Shown: positions 1 through 7,590 of the stretch, one piece after another | Numbering within the stretch: position 1 is the stretch's first letter | How the letters are laid out: each line of letters opens with the position of its first letter | Assembly: GCA_016288005.1 (NCBI GenBank) | Contig: JAEEXY010000016.1 | Location: 1-49,601, forward strand | Direction: 5' to 3' | From: Lachnospiraceae bacterium | Lineage (GTDB): Bacteria > Bacillota > Clostridia > Lachnospirales > Lachnospiraceae | Length of the DNA: 49,601 nt | Notes under the pieces: model-generated | The model's database searches: none | What the model was told of the DNA's origin: nothing | Seen by the model: the letters and a program-made list of their open reading frames with translations, nothing else | Position numbers and translations under genes: made by a program

Positions 1-2
1 TC

Positions 3-482
3 AAGATCACCTTCGAGAGCCTCCCGATCCTCATCGCGGCCCTTCTGTTCGGACCCGTTGACGGCATCACGGTCGGCGCCGTAGGTACTCTCATCTACCA
101 GTATCTGCGTTACGGTTTTACCGCAACGACCTTCCTCTGGATGCTTCCCTACATAGTGCTCGGATTCATTGCGGGCTTCTATGCAAAGAAGAAGAACTTC
201 CGCATGAACGCCACGGAGCTCGGAGTGCTCACCGTTATATGCGAGCTGGTCGTAACTCTGCTCAACACGCTCGTTATCCTGATCGACAGCAAGATCTACG
301 GCTGGTATTATCCAACCCTCATCACGGGTTCACTCGTGATCAGACTCGTTGTCTGCATCGCCAAGGCGATCGTATTCGGCGTGATCCTCTACCCTCTGCT
401 CACCGCGATCAGGAAGAACAGCGGACTTAAATTTTCATCCGCCCAGTCCCGTCCAGTAAAGCCGGAGGTATCGGAAAAATGA
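3..482 (+). CDS. folT: Folate-type ECF transporter S component (5' end cut by window)
   Basis: This is the membrane substrate-binding (S) subunit of an energy-coupling factor transporter, probably for folate. The reading frame is already open at base 3, so the N-terminus lies outside the window. The visible part contains the family-like stretch around FESLPILIAALLFGPVDG, then YQYLRYGFTATTFLWMLPY and several hydrophobic segments, ending in a short polar tail. Family knowledge: FolT S components work with a shared EcfA/EcfT module encoded elsewhere. The stop codon overlaps the folC start (ATGA at 479-482), indicating translational coupling. Import followed by polyglutamylation by FolC supports the folate assignment over other vitamins. 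No ECF ATPase genes are in the window. Confidence 0.85.
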   Translation, partial: KITFESLPILIAALLFGPVDGITVGAVGTLIYQYLRYGFTATTFLWMLPYIVLGFIAGFYAKKKNFRMNATELGVLTVICELVVTLLNTLVILIDSKIYGWYYPTLITGSLVIRLVVCIAKAIVFGVILYPLLTAIRKNSGLKFSSAQSRPVKPEVSEK

Positions 483-1738
483 ATGCAGCAGAAGCAATAT
501 CATACATAGAGAATTACACCTGGAGCACCACCAGGCTCGGCTTAGAGCGCACCTGCGAACTGCTCTCGATGCTCGGCGATCCCCAGAAGAAGCTGAAATT
601 CGTGCATGTTACGGGCAGCAACGGCAAGGGCAGCACCTGCGCTATCCTTGAGTCAATCCTGAGAAAGGCCGGCTACCGCACGGGTCTTTACACTTCTCCC
701 TATCTTGTGCGCTTCAACGAGCGCATAAAGGTCAACGGACGCGATATCCCCGACGAGGCTCTCGCTTCGATCACTTCACAGGTCAGGGCCTTTGCGGACG
801 TGATGTACGACCATCCGAGCCAGTTTGAGCTCGTGACCGCCATCGCGATGGAATATTTCTACGAAATGCAGTGCGACATCGTAATCCTCGAGGTCGGAAT
901 GGGCGGCGCGCTGGACAGCACAAACGCCATCGACGCTCCGGAAGTTGCGGTGTTTACCAATATCGGACTTGAGCACACCGAGTATCTCGGCAATACCATC
1001 GAGGAGATCGCCGCGACAAAGGGCGGCATCATAAAGCCCGGCTGCGACTGCGTGGCCTATGACGGCCCCGCTGCCGCCACCTCGGTCCTCCGTTCCATCT
1101 GCCTTGAAAAGAATGTTCCGTTCCTGCTTGCGGATTTTAAGGCGGCCGAGCCCATCTCCCATTCACTCGGCGGACAGACGCTCTCTTATAAAGGCAAGGT
1201 GCTTTCGTTCCCGCTGCTTGGCAACCATCAGATCAACAATCTCTGCGTGGCGCTCGAGACCGTTTACGTACTAAAAAAACGCGGCTGGTGCATACCCACG
1301 CACGCTATAGAGGAAGGCGTGGCTGATGTAAGCTGGCCGGCGAGATTCCAGGTTCTTTCGACCGAACCGCTCTTCATCCTCGACGGCGGCCACAATCCGC
1401 AGTGTGCCGAGGCTATGGCGGACATCCTCGACGATTATCTTCCCGATCAGAAGGTCACATTCATCATGGGCGTTCTCGCCGACAAGGATTATGCTTCGAT
1501 GCTCGATTCGGTATGCCCTCACGCGGCCCGCTTCGTGTGCCTGACTCCCGAGAGTCCGCGCGCGCTTCCCGCTTCACGTCTTGCCGAGATCATACGCGCC
1601 CGCGGTTTTGAGGCCGAGGTCTGCGATACCGTTTCGGAAGCCGTCGATAAGGCAAAAGAAAAAACCGAACCCATAGTAGCGTTCGGTTCTCTGTATATGT
1701 CAGGTGCTGTTCTCAGATACTTTGAGGAGCGTCATTGA
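479..1738 (+). CDS. folC: Folylpolyglutamate synthase / dihydrofolate synthase
   Basis: The enzyme adds glutamate to folates, and in many bacteria to dihydropteroate, which retains folate in the cell. The protein has 419 residues, a normal family length. It shows the Mur-ligase ATP loop HVTGSNGKGS (residues 43-52), the VGMGGALDSTN segment, GLEHTEYLG followed by ATKGGIIK around the carbamylated-lysine region, and the C-terminal-domain motif LDGGHNPQ. Its start overlaps the folT stop by four bases. It ends convergently with the diguanylate cyclase gene, overlapping it by seven bases, and I see no terminator between them. Whether it retains dihydrofolate synthase activity cannot be read from the sequence. 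Confidence 0.95.
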   Translation: MNAAEAISYIENYTWSTTRLGLERTCELLSMLGDPQKKLKFVHVTGSNGKGSTCAILESILRKAGYRTGLYTSPYLVRFNERIKVNGRDIPDEALASITSQVRAFADVMYDHPSQFELVTAIAMEYFYEMQCDIVILEVGMGGALDSTNAIDAPEVAVFTNIGLEHTEYLGNTIEEIAATKGGIIKPGCDCVAYDGPAAATSVLRSICLEKNVPFLLADFKAAEPISHSLGGQTLSYKGKVLSFPLLGNHQINNLCVALETVYVLKKRGWCIPTHAIEEGVADVSWPARFQVLSTEPLFILDGGHNPQCAEAMADILDDYLPDQKVTFIMGVLADKDYASMLDSVCPHAARFVCLTPESPRALPASRLAEIIRARGFEAEVCDTVSEAVDKAKEKTEPIVAFGSLYMSGAVLRYFEERH

Positions 1739-2889
1739 CCGACCGTCTTCTTCAAAGTACTTCCGGGCTTTCCAAAAGCCCTGTGATGGTAATAGATGCA
1801 GGCTCTGCCGTTGTACTTCGCCTCGTAGAGCGATTTGTCGGCTTCCTCGCGGAGCTTCTCGAAAGTAACGCTCTCCGAAGCCTGCGCGCATGCAACGCCC
1901 ATGCTGACCGAAACATAAGGATTAAAGTTCGTGTCGGCGTGGGGGATCTTCAGCGAATCGATCGATTTCTTCAGATCGAGCGCCCACTTTACGGCGAGCT
2001 TCGGCTCAATGCCGGTCAGCATAACCAGGAATTCCTCACCGCCCACTCGTGCCGCATAATCCGTGCGGCGCTTTACATTTCTGCGGATGGCTGCGGTAAC
2101 CTTCCTGATGCATTCGTCACCTGCGGCGTGTCCGTAGGTGTCGTTATATTTTTTGAAGTTGTCAATATCGATCATCATGATCGCCACGTGAGCCTTCTGT
2201 CTGATGCAGTAAGGCCAGATGTTCTCCGTGCGGCGGTCGAGTCCGCGGCGGTTGAGCAGCAGCGTCATCGGATCCGTCTCGGCCTCCGAGAGCGCCGAAT
2301 CAAGGCGAAGCTTGTAGTCGAGCTTGCGGATCGTGTTGGAATAAAGGGCTAACGAAAGTCCGAGTCCCATGATGCCGATCGTGATCAGCGCCGTATTTGT
2401 GGCTGCCGGAAATCCCCTGACCCATGCGAGTATGACCGCAGGCAGCAGATCTATCGCCCAGACGACCAGAAACAGCTCGGGACGAAGTACGGGAAGACAA
2501 CCGATGACTATCATAACGATCCAGTAGAAAACTATCGCAGCGGCGTCCGAAGTCGCCTTAAACGCGAAATTGTAGAGGATCGCGGAGAATACGAAAAGAT
2601 AGAGATAACAGACCTTATCGAACAGATCCGTGCGGTGTGTCCTGGTCGTAAAGAGTACCGCGGCCGCACTCAGCAGAAAGATGAAAGTTGTGGTAAGGAA
2701 AGCAAAGGTCTGATAGCTTCCGGGAAGGACATGGATCCCGAACAGTTTGAAGACAGCAAAAAACAGGAGCACACCCGCTGCCCCAAAAATGTTGAAGATA
2801 TAAAGCCTGCCCATATTCAGGCGATCTGTAACGGATTTGCCTGCGTTCTTGTCGAAGAGCGGCATATCCGGGAACAAATTCTCCAGCAT
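1732..2889 (-). CDS. Membrane-bound GGDEF diguanylate cyclase
   Basis: This is a predicted cyclic-di-GMP synthase of 385 residues. About six hydrophobic segments occupy residues 28-185 and probably form a membrane sensor domain. A GGDEF domain follows from about residue 205. The signature is GGEEF (283-287), an accepted active variant. The inhibitory I-site RxxD is present at R274-D277, exactly five residues before it, so product feedback inhibition is likely. The start is preceded by AAAGGGG about five bases upstream. It is a single gene, convergent with folC and divergent from the coiled-coil gene at 3035. No EAL or PilZ protein is in the window, so its output is unknown. Confidence 0.92.
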   Translation of the reverse strand: MLENLFPDMPLFDKNAGKSVTDRLNMGRLYIFNIFGAAGVLLFFAVFKLFGIHVLPGSYQTFAFLTTTFIFLLSAAAVLFTTRTHRTDLFDKVCYLYLFVFSAILYNFAFKATSDAAAIVFYWIVMIVIGCLPVLRPELFLVVWAIDLLPAVILAWVRGFPAATNTALITIGIMGLGLSLALYSNTIRKLDYKLRLDSALSEAETDPMTLLLNRRGLDRRTENIWPYCIRQKAHVAIMMIDIDNFKKYNDTYGHAAGDECIRKVTAAIRRNVKRRTDYAARVGGEEFLVMLTGIEPKLAVKWALDLKKSIDSLKIPHADTNFNPYVSVSMGVACAQASESVTFEKLREEADKSLYEAKYNGRACIYYHHRAFGKPGSTLKKTVGQ

Positions 2890-2927
2890 GCTGACCCCTT
2901 TGCCGATCCAAAAAATACACTGAAATC

Positions 2928-2956
2928 AGTATAGCAAAAGCGGTCCCAAACCGCAA
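2928..2956 (-). promoter_or_regulatory. Candidate promoter for the diguanylate cyclase gene
   Basis: On the minus strand, TTGCGG (2956-2951) is followed after 17 bases by TATACT (2933-2928). TGC directly before the -10 gives an extended -10. A short GCGGT/ACCGC inverted repeat (2940-2953) runs into the -35. The -35 match is only moderate. Confidence 0.5.
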
Positions 2957-2963
2957 GAACTAT

Positions 2964-2992
2964 TTGATTTTATACAATATCTAGTATAAGAT
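2964..2992 (+). promoter_or_regulatory. Possible promoter for the coiled-coil gene at 3035
   Basis: TTGATT (2964-2969) and TAAGAT (2987-2992) are 17 bases apart in an AT-rich spacer ending about 40 bases before the start codon. Both boxes are imperfect, and TATAAG at 2985 with a 15-base spacer is an alternative. Confidence 0.35.
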
Positions 2993-3034
2993 ATTTACGA
3001 AAGCTTCTATACATAGTAATTTTAGGAGGTTCTG

Positions 3035-3925
3035 ATGCCTGACAGGATTGAAGAGATTTTAAAAGAAATACATGTGATGTTTGCTAAATGCGAAGCTTAC
3101 GGCAATTCTCCGGATCTCGTCATAATTTCGAAGTCGGAGCTCTTTGAGCTGCTTGAAAAACTCAACGAGGGTATCGACGAAGTGCTCGACCAGTACGAGG
3201 CCACGACGCGCAGCCGCGAACGCGCCCGTATCGAGCAGGATAAGCAGGCGGCGGAGACCGTTGCGCGCGCAAAGCTTGAAGCCGACGACGTACATGCTGC
3301 GGCTTCGTTATATACCGATACCATGCTCGAAGACCTCAAGCAGATCCTTGAGGCCACAAAGAGCCGCATAAAGGACGACATGCTCGACATGCTCGCCAAT
3401 ATCGAACTTCAGGAAGAGGTCCTCGACCGCAACAAGGAAAGCGTAAAGGAAGGCCTCGCGGAGCTCCACGACAGCGAGATGTACCTCAACGCCCTTACGC
3501 AGCTTCGCAAAAAGGCCGAGGAAAAGCGCAAGTTCGGTGATCAGGCAGAGCTTCTCGCAGGTCAGGAAGAGAATATCTTCGAAGAGCAGGATAAGGAAAA
3601 GCAGGCGCAGAAGCTTCAGATCAGGATCGATAAGCCCGGTGAGAATACCGGAGTGACATATTCCACGAGATTCAACAGAAACAAGAAGAAAAAGAAGAAG
3701 AGCGGCAAGGGAGGCTCCGATGCGGCCCGCGAAGGCGAGCCCGAGGGCTTAAAGGCCGATTCCGACCATATCCCCGGCATGGAATACAGCGCGGACGACT
3801 TCGATCTCGACAGGGAGTACGAGGAATGGAAGGCTGCCGAGGAAGGCGATGATCTCGACCACAAGCCCGAGAAAAAAGGTTTCGGAAAAATGCTCGAATC
3901 TTTATTCGGTAAAAATGAAGAATAA
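3035..3925 (+). CDS. Coiled-coil cytoplasmic protein of unknown function
   Basis: I do not recognise a named family. The 296-residue protein has no signal peptide or membrane segment. Residues 1 to about 200 are dominated by charged, heptad-like helices rich in Glu, Lys, Ala and Leu, as in structural or stalk-like proteins such as DivIVA or ATPase b-subunit analogues; that comparison is inference from composition only. A basic patch of consecutive lysines (about residues 213-220) is followed by an acidic C-terminal tail that ends with a short KGFGKMLESLFGK helix. The start is well supported by AGGAGG seven bases upstream. It is monocistronic, ending 15 bases before a long palindrome. A role in cell-envelope or division scaffolding is possible but unsupported. 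Confidence 0.75.
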   Translation: MPDRIEEILKEIHVMFAKCEAYGNSPDLVIISKSELFELLEKLNEGIDEVLDQYEATTRSRERARIEQDKQAAETVARAKLEADDVHAAASLYTDTMLEDLKQILEATKSRIKDDMLDMLANIELQEEVLDRNKESVKEGLAELHDSEMYLNALTQLRKKAEEKRKFGDQAELLAGQEENIFEEQDKEKQAQKLQIRIDKPGENTGVTYSTRFNRNKKKKKKSGKGGSDAAREGEPEGLKADSDHIPGMEYSADDFDLDREYEEWKAAEEGDDLDHKPEKKGFGKMLESLFGKNEE

Positions 3926-3940
3926 AACAGGCGATGCCAT

Positions 3941-4004
3941 AAGACACGGGGACGGTTCTTATGTCCCGACAAAACGTCGGATATAAGAACCGTCCCCGTG
4001 TCTT
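3941..4004. repeat. 64-base near-perfect palindrome (REP/MITE-like hairpin)
   Basis: Two 22-base arms (3941-3962 and 3983-4004) are exact reverse complements. The spacer holds a second small stem, CCGAC (3966-3970) against GTCGG (3976-3980). The arms carry the core GACACGGGGACGGTTCT. I recall similar GGGGACGGTTCT-type palindromes between genes of many unrelated bacteria; that memory is unverified. It sits between convergent genes and could also act as a bidirectional terminator, although neither side has a long T-tract. Confidence 0.8.
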
Positions 4005-4008
4005 TATA

Positions 4009-4701
4009 TCACACTTTAAATCTGTAACCGACGCCCCAAATGGTTTCAATATACTGAGGGTTCGAAGTGTCCGCTTCAATTTTTTCGCGAATCTTTTTGA
4101 TGTGGACTGTAACAGTCGCGATATCTCCGATGGATTCCATATCCCAGATCTCGCGGAACAGCTCGTCCTTTGTGTATACATGGTTCGGGTTCGAAGCCAG
4201 GAATGTGAGAAGGTCGAATTCCTTCGTGGTAAAAGGCTTCTCTTCGCCGTTGATGAATACTCTTCTTGCGGTCTTGTCGATGCGGATGCCCCTGATCTCG
4301 ATCACCGAGTTTTCCTTAGCGGGGCTTCCGAGCAGACGCTCATAACGTGCAAGATGTGCCTTTACGCGCGCCACAAGCTCGCTGGGACTGAAAGGCTTTG
4401 TCATGTAGTCGTCGGCGCCGAGTCCGAGACCGCGTATCTTGTCGATATCGTCCTTGCGTGCCGAGACCATCAGGATCGGCACATCTTTTTTCTCCCTGAC
4501 CTGCTTGCAGATCTCGAAGCCGTCGGTTCCGGGCAGCATCAGATCGAGCACGATCAGGCTGTAGTCCTGTCCGAGCGCCATCTCAAGGCCCTTGCTTCCG
4601 TTGGGCTCGATATCCACTTCAAATTCCGAAAGCTCAAGATAGTCCTTTTCGAGCTCGGCGATCTCTATCTCATCTTCAATGATCAGTATTTTTTTCTTCA
4701 T
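4009..4701 (-). CDS. OmpR/PhoB-type response regulator
   Basis: This is a DNA-binding response regulator of 230 residues. The receiver domain has the acidic pocket IIEDE (residues 7-11), phospho-acceptor D53 in VLDLMLPG and the conserved lysine in MTKPFS. The C-terminal winged helix ends with the typical ETIWGVGYRFKV. I set the start at the ATG at 4701 because GGAAGGA lies just upstream; a frame opening 13 codons earlier lacks such support and lies deeper in the kinase gene. The gene overlaps the upstream kinase gene by 26 bases, so the two form one leftward operon with the kinase first. The target genes are not apparent. Confidence 0.93.
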   Translation of the reverse strand: MKKKILIIEDEIEIAELEKDYLELSEFEVDIEPNGSKGLEMALGQDYSLIVLDLMLPGTDGFEICKQVREKKDVPILMVSARKDDIDKIRGLGLGADDYMTKPFSPSELVARVKAHLARYERLLGSPAKENSVIEIRGIRIDKTARRVFINGEEKPFTTKEFDLLTFLASNPNHVYTKDELFREIWDMESIGDIATVTVHIKKIREKIEADTSNPQYIETIWGVGYRFKV

Positions 4702-5932
4702 CGTTATTCCTTCCTGCCGTCTTTTCCGGCTGCGGATCATTCTTCGGAAGCGCGCTGTATTCGGCGTCTTCCACTTCTTCGCATATCGTATTGTTCTCAG
4801 TGTAGATCGGGAGCGTAAAGAAGAAGGTGCTGCCCTCTCCGGGCGTACTCTCCGCTCCGACCTTTCCGCCGTGGTCTTCGATGATCTTCTTTACGATCGC
4901 AAGTCCGAGACCTGAGCCGCCCTTGCGCGTGCCTCTCGACGAATCCGCCCTGTAGAAGCGCTCGAAAATGTGGGCGAGATCGTTCTCAGCGATACCCGGT
5001 CCGTTATCCTCGACCTCGATCTTTACACAGCATTTCAACGGGATAAGACGTATCTTTATGCTGCCGCTGGGCTTGTTCATGTATTTGACCGCATTGCCTA
5101 TGATGTTGTTCACAACGCGGCGCAGCTGCTCGGGATCGGCCTTCACGAGCGTTCCCGCGGGCACCTCGCTGTTAAGCTCCATCGCAATGCCCTTAACCTC
5201 CATATCGAGGCTTTGCTCCTCAACGCAGTCCATGAAGTACGCGTTGATGTCGAGCTTTCCGAAATTGTACGGAATGATGTTGCTGTCGATCTTCGAGTAA
5301 AGGCTCAGCTCGTCGACGAGTACCGACATGTCCGAAGCCTTCGTATAGATCGTGCGGATGTACTTGTTCCGCTTCTCCTCACAGTCCGCGACTCCGTCGA
5401 TGATACCCTCCGCGTAGCCCTTTATGGCCGTGAGCGGGGTCTTCAGGTCGTGCGAGATATTGCTTATCAGTTCTATCGTGTCCTGCTCGTACTTCATCCT
5501 CGCGTCGATCTGCTCCTTCAGCCTCACGCGCATCTCCTCGAACTCCTCGCAGAGCTGTCCGAGTTCGTCGTCGGGACTGCCCGAAATGGTGAAATCAAGA
5601 TTGCCCTGTTTCATGTTCGCGGTCGCCATTCTCAGGACATTCAGCGGCCGGATCAGGCTCCGGTAGAGCCAAACGACCGTAACGAAAGCCGTAAGCAGGA
5701 TGATCAGTCCGATCAGGATGATCGTCTGCCTCACCGGCAGCTCCATGCGCGGTACCGAACTGTCGTTGCGGACAACATAATAAATGGTCTCTCCGTCGTC
5801 GGTCGACATCGTCCCCTTTTCGAGGTTTCTGTAATTAAAGCCCAGGACCGCCGCCGTTACCGTACCGGCCAGCAATATGGGCACCAGTATAATGATGGCA
5901 AAGGCCACCAGAAGTCTTTTCTTTAAGCCCAT
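4676..5932 (-). CDS. Membrane sensor histidine kinase
   Basis: The 418-residue kinase is the partner of the overlapping response regulator. It has transmembrane segments at about 7-29 and 69-90, flanking only about 40 external residues. These are followed by a HAMP domain (about 92-142), a HisKA domain with H161 in ISHDLKTPLTAIKGY, and a HATPase_c domain with N, G1 (DNGPG) and G2 (GSGLGLA) boxes. The small external loop suggests membrane or envelope-stress sensing rather than a large ligand domain; this is inference. The start is the ATG at 5932, with AAGGAG eight bases upstream. An in-frame TTG seven codons earlier lies upstream of that ribosome site and is unlikely. Confidence 0.93.
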   Translation of the reverse strand: MGLKKRLLVAFAIIILVPILLAGTVTAAVLGFNYRNLEKGTMSTDDGETIYYVVRNDSSVPRMELPVRQTIILIGLIILLTAFVTVVWLYRSLIRPLNVLRMATANMKQGNLDFTISGSPDDELGQLCEEFEEMRVRLKEQIDARMKYEQDTIELISNISHDLKTPLTAIKGYAEGIIDGVADCEEKRNKYIRTIYTKASDMSVLVDELSLYSKIDSNIIPYNFGKLDINAYFMDCVEEQSLDMEVKGIAMELNSEVPAGTLVKADPEQLRRVVNNIIGNAVKYMNKPSGSIKIRLIPLKCCVKIEVEDNGPGIAENDLAHIFERFYRADSSRGTRKGGSGLGLAIVKKIIEDHGGKVGAESTPGEGSTFFFTLPIYTENNTICEEVEDAEYSALPKNDPQPEKTAGRNNDEEKNTDH

Positions 5933-6029
5933 GAAATGATGCTCCTTTATCAACTTAATGCTAACACAGACGTATTTTCAAGTCCATAAAGATTGTGTTA
6001 AACTTTTGGGAAATCATTGGAAAACGCAC

Positions 6030-6060
6030 AAAAAAAGACCCTGACGATGTCAGGATCTTT
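6030..6060 (-). terminator. Intrinsic terminator after the 6082-6822 gene
   Basis: On the minus strand the stem GATCCTGAC/GTCAGGGTC (one G-U pair) with a three-base loop is followed by seven Ts (6036-6030). It lies just beyond the stop of the unknown leftward gene. Confidence 0.85.
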
Positions 6061-6081
6061 CAAAAACCCTATCCGGCCTCA

Positions 6082-6822
6082 TTACTCGTTTTTATCGGCG
6101 CTGTCGCTGATATTGATGCTTGTGTAGCTTGCTTCCGCGCGGGTGTAGCTCGCCGAAACCTTGATAGTGGTGGTCTGTGCCGCAGCTGCAGCGGTGCTTC
6201 CGCCGTTGTTAGCAGCAACTTCGGTACTTCCGCCGAGGCTTGCGATCCACTCGTCGAGCTTCTTATATGTAGCTTCCATGGTCTGGTTCGAGATATCGGG
6301 AAGATCCTCTCCCCACTCGATGCCGGCCTGCTTGAAGCCTTCCTTTACCGCCTCGTACATCTGCTGTGCAAGCTCAAGATTGTCTCCCGCAAGTGCTTTC
6401 GCAAAGGAAACGATTCTGTCGGAGGTCTGCTCAACGCCCCAGTATCCGTCCTCGGAAATATCTTCCTGCGCCTGAGCGCGGGTCTCCTCATCGACCTCGA
6501 GCTTTCTGAACACACTTGCAAGGCCCTCTGAATTCTCGAAGGTTCCGCCCTGCTTTAAGAGCAGCTTCTCAACAAGTCCGCGAAGCTGTGCTGTACGTGC
6601 CTCCGCGTCTGCCTTAAGTTTGTCTATTGTCTCATAATCGATCTTGTGGTTTGCGAGCGCCGAAGCCTTATCTTCATCGCTCTTCTCATATACCGCGGCG
6701 TCGGTCGATGCCGCAACAGCCGAAGTCTTGGTGATCTCGGCGGAAAAAGTCACATTCTCATAGGATGCGCTCGCCGATGTAATATTAACGTTTGTTCCGG
6801 GATTGATTCCGTTCAGTGCCAT
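6082..6822 (-). CDS. Conserved-looking protein of unknown function
   Basis: I cannot assign a family. The protein has 246 residues and no signal peptide or membrane segment. The N-terminus is rich in Ser, Thr and Ala. A central helical part (about 70-200) includes the distinctive GYWGVEQTSDRIVSFAKAL and EGFKQAGIEWGEDLPDI segments, which look well conserved. The C-terminus returns to Ala/Thr/Ser-rich sequence. The start has AAGGAGG seven to eight bases upstream. The gene is monocistronic, with a clear terminator after it. Two hairpins lie in its upstream region (6856-6923). The low-complexity ends resemble those of exported or appendage-associated proteins, but nothing in the sequence proves export. 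Confidence 0.8.
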   Translation of the reverse strand: MALNGINPGTNVNITSASASYENVTFSAEITKTSAVAASTDAAVYEKSDEDKASALANHKIDYETIDKLKADAEARTAQLRGLVEKLLLKQGGTFENSEGLASVFRKLEVDEETRAQAQEDISEDGYWGVEQTSDRIVSFAKALAGDNLELAQQMYEAVKEGFKQAGIEWGEDLPDISNQTMEATYKKLDEWIASLGGSTEVAANNGGSTAAAAAQTTTIKVSASYTRAEASYTSINISDSADKNE

Positions 6823-6855
6823 AAGATAACCTCCTTGTTATACAAAAAACATCTC

Positions 6856-6870
6856 GCGAACACAGTTCGC
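6856..6870. repeat. Small hairpin in leader of the 6082-6822 gene
   Basis: GCGAAC and GTTCGC form a six-base stem with a three-base loop. On the minus strand it is followed by GAGATGTTTTTT, so it is weakly terminator-like, ending about 20 bases before the ribosome site. Confidence 0.5.
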
Positions 6871-6888
6871 TCGATGACCGTTCACTCA

Positions 6889-6923
6889 GCCATCAGCGGG
6901 CAAGCAAGCTTGCCGCTGATGGC
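6889..6923. repeat. 15-bp hairpin with one bulge
   Basis: The arms 6889-6899 and 6913-6923 pair perfectly (11 bp). The inner arms 6901-6904 and 6909-6912 add four pairs around a single bulged G. It lies between the veg terminator and the unknown gene. No T-tract follows on either strand, so it is not a standard terminator. Confidence 0.7.
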
Positions 6924-6938
6924 ATTCGTTTATCGCAC

Positions 6939-6977
6939 AAAAAAGACGATACATTCCTTTGTACGGAATATATCGTC
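6939..6977 (-). terminator. Intrinsic terminator after the Veg-like gene
   Basis: On the minus strand a 13-base stem (6965-6977 with 6945-6957, one G-U/mismatch position) and a seven-base loop are followed by six Ts (6944-6939). It is placed just downstream of the Veg-like stop. Confidence 0.88.
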
Positions 6978-7013
6978 ATTTTGCTTTAATTTATTAACCC
7001 CTGTTTTAAAAAA

Positions 7014-7253
7014 TCAGAAGACAAGTTCCACGTCTCTGATGAGCACGTCTGTGTAGCTGTAAGATATCTGTTTTGCGGCCTCGGGACGGTCTCCGTCAAA
7101 GGTTACGCAGAATACATGGGGATGCATCTCGGAGATGACGCCCTCTGCCACATCGCATCTGTTGCGGCCATGATTCTCTCTGACCAGAACTCTTTTTCCC
7201 ATGTTGCTGAGTATAAGATTGTAAATATAGCACATATTTGCCGGTTGCCTCAT
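7014..7253 (-). CDS. veg: Veg family protein
   Basis: The 79-residue protein matches the Veg (DUF1021) pattern known from Bacillus and clostridia. It has a GKRVLVRENHGR segment, then GVISEMHPHVFCVTF, and the C-terminal ISYSYTDVLIRDVEL, which is very close to the family's VSYSYxDVLTxTVEL. Veg is a small cytoplasmic protein linked to biofilm and early outgrowth phenotypes in Bacillus subtilis; its biochemical role is unclear. The start is supported by GAGGAG about eight bases upstream. It is a single gene with its own terminator. In many Firmicutes veg sits near ksgA; here ksgA is about 25 kb away. The N-terminal part is less conserved than the rest, so the exact start is slightly uncertain. 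Confidence 0.78.
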   Translation of the reverse strand: MRQPANMCYIYNLILSNMGKRVLVRENHGRNRCDVAEGVISEMHPHVFCVTFDGDRPEAAKQISYSYTDVLIRDVELVF

Positions 7254-7276
7254 TCCGATTCTCCTCTTCCCTATAT

Positions 7277-7305
7277 TTAGTATGTCGTTAGACCCCTAAC
7301 TACAA
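7277..7305 (-). promoter_or_regulatory. Candidate promoter for the Veg-like gene
   Basis: On the minus strand, TTGTAG (7305-7300), a 17-base spacer and TACTAA (7282-7277). The spacer carries a perfect five-base inverted repeat (GTTAG/CTAAC) that could bind a regulator. Confidence 0.45.
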
Positions 7306-7529
7306 GATATCTTACCATCAATCCTTTAAATTGTCAAAGTGTTTTGAATTTTCAATCACAAAATATGGCTTTTTCAAACAAGTGAAAACACAAAATCTAG
7401 TTTTTACGCCTATTTTCGGGCACTTTGAAAAGAGGTGTCCGGGTATCCCCGGAAAAATTTATTTCCGACTATCGTTTTTGAGAAGAAAAAGGGTAAAGGT
7501 CTTCACTTAATTTCACCTAAAAAACGGCT

Positions 7530-7558
7530 TTCACATTTACACGGAGATAGTTTATAAT
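7530..7558 (+). promoter_or_regulatory. Promoter for the tadA operon
   Basis: TTCACA (7530-7535), a 17-base spacer and a perfect TATAAT (7553-7558), ending 32 bases before the tadA start. Confidence 0.78.
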
Positions 7559-7590
7559 TAATCAAAAAGAAAGCTACGGAGTGATCGGAT

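Larger units (their letters stand above)
7254..7590. other. 337-base divergent intergenic region (veg / tadA)
   Basis: This AT-rich spacer holds a candidate leftward promoter for veg at 7277-7305 and a good rightward promoter for tadA at 7530-7558. It also holds a GTTAG-ACCC-CTAAC inverted repeat in the veg promoter spacer and a small TCCGGG/CCCGGA hairpin at 7438-7453. I see no open frame with a ribosome site and no recognisable RNA gene. Confidence 0.7.

Noticed and set aside
7438..7480. Overlapping small hairpins TCCGGG/CCCGGA and CGGAAA/TTTCCG that look like alternative leader structures
   Set aside because: They lie upstream of the good tadA promoter (7530-7558), so they would not be in that transcript, and no other transcript is evident.
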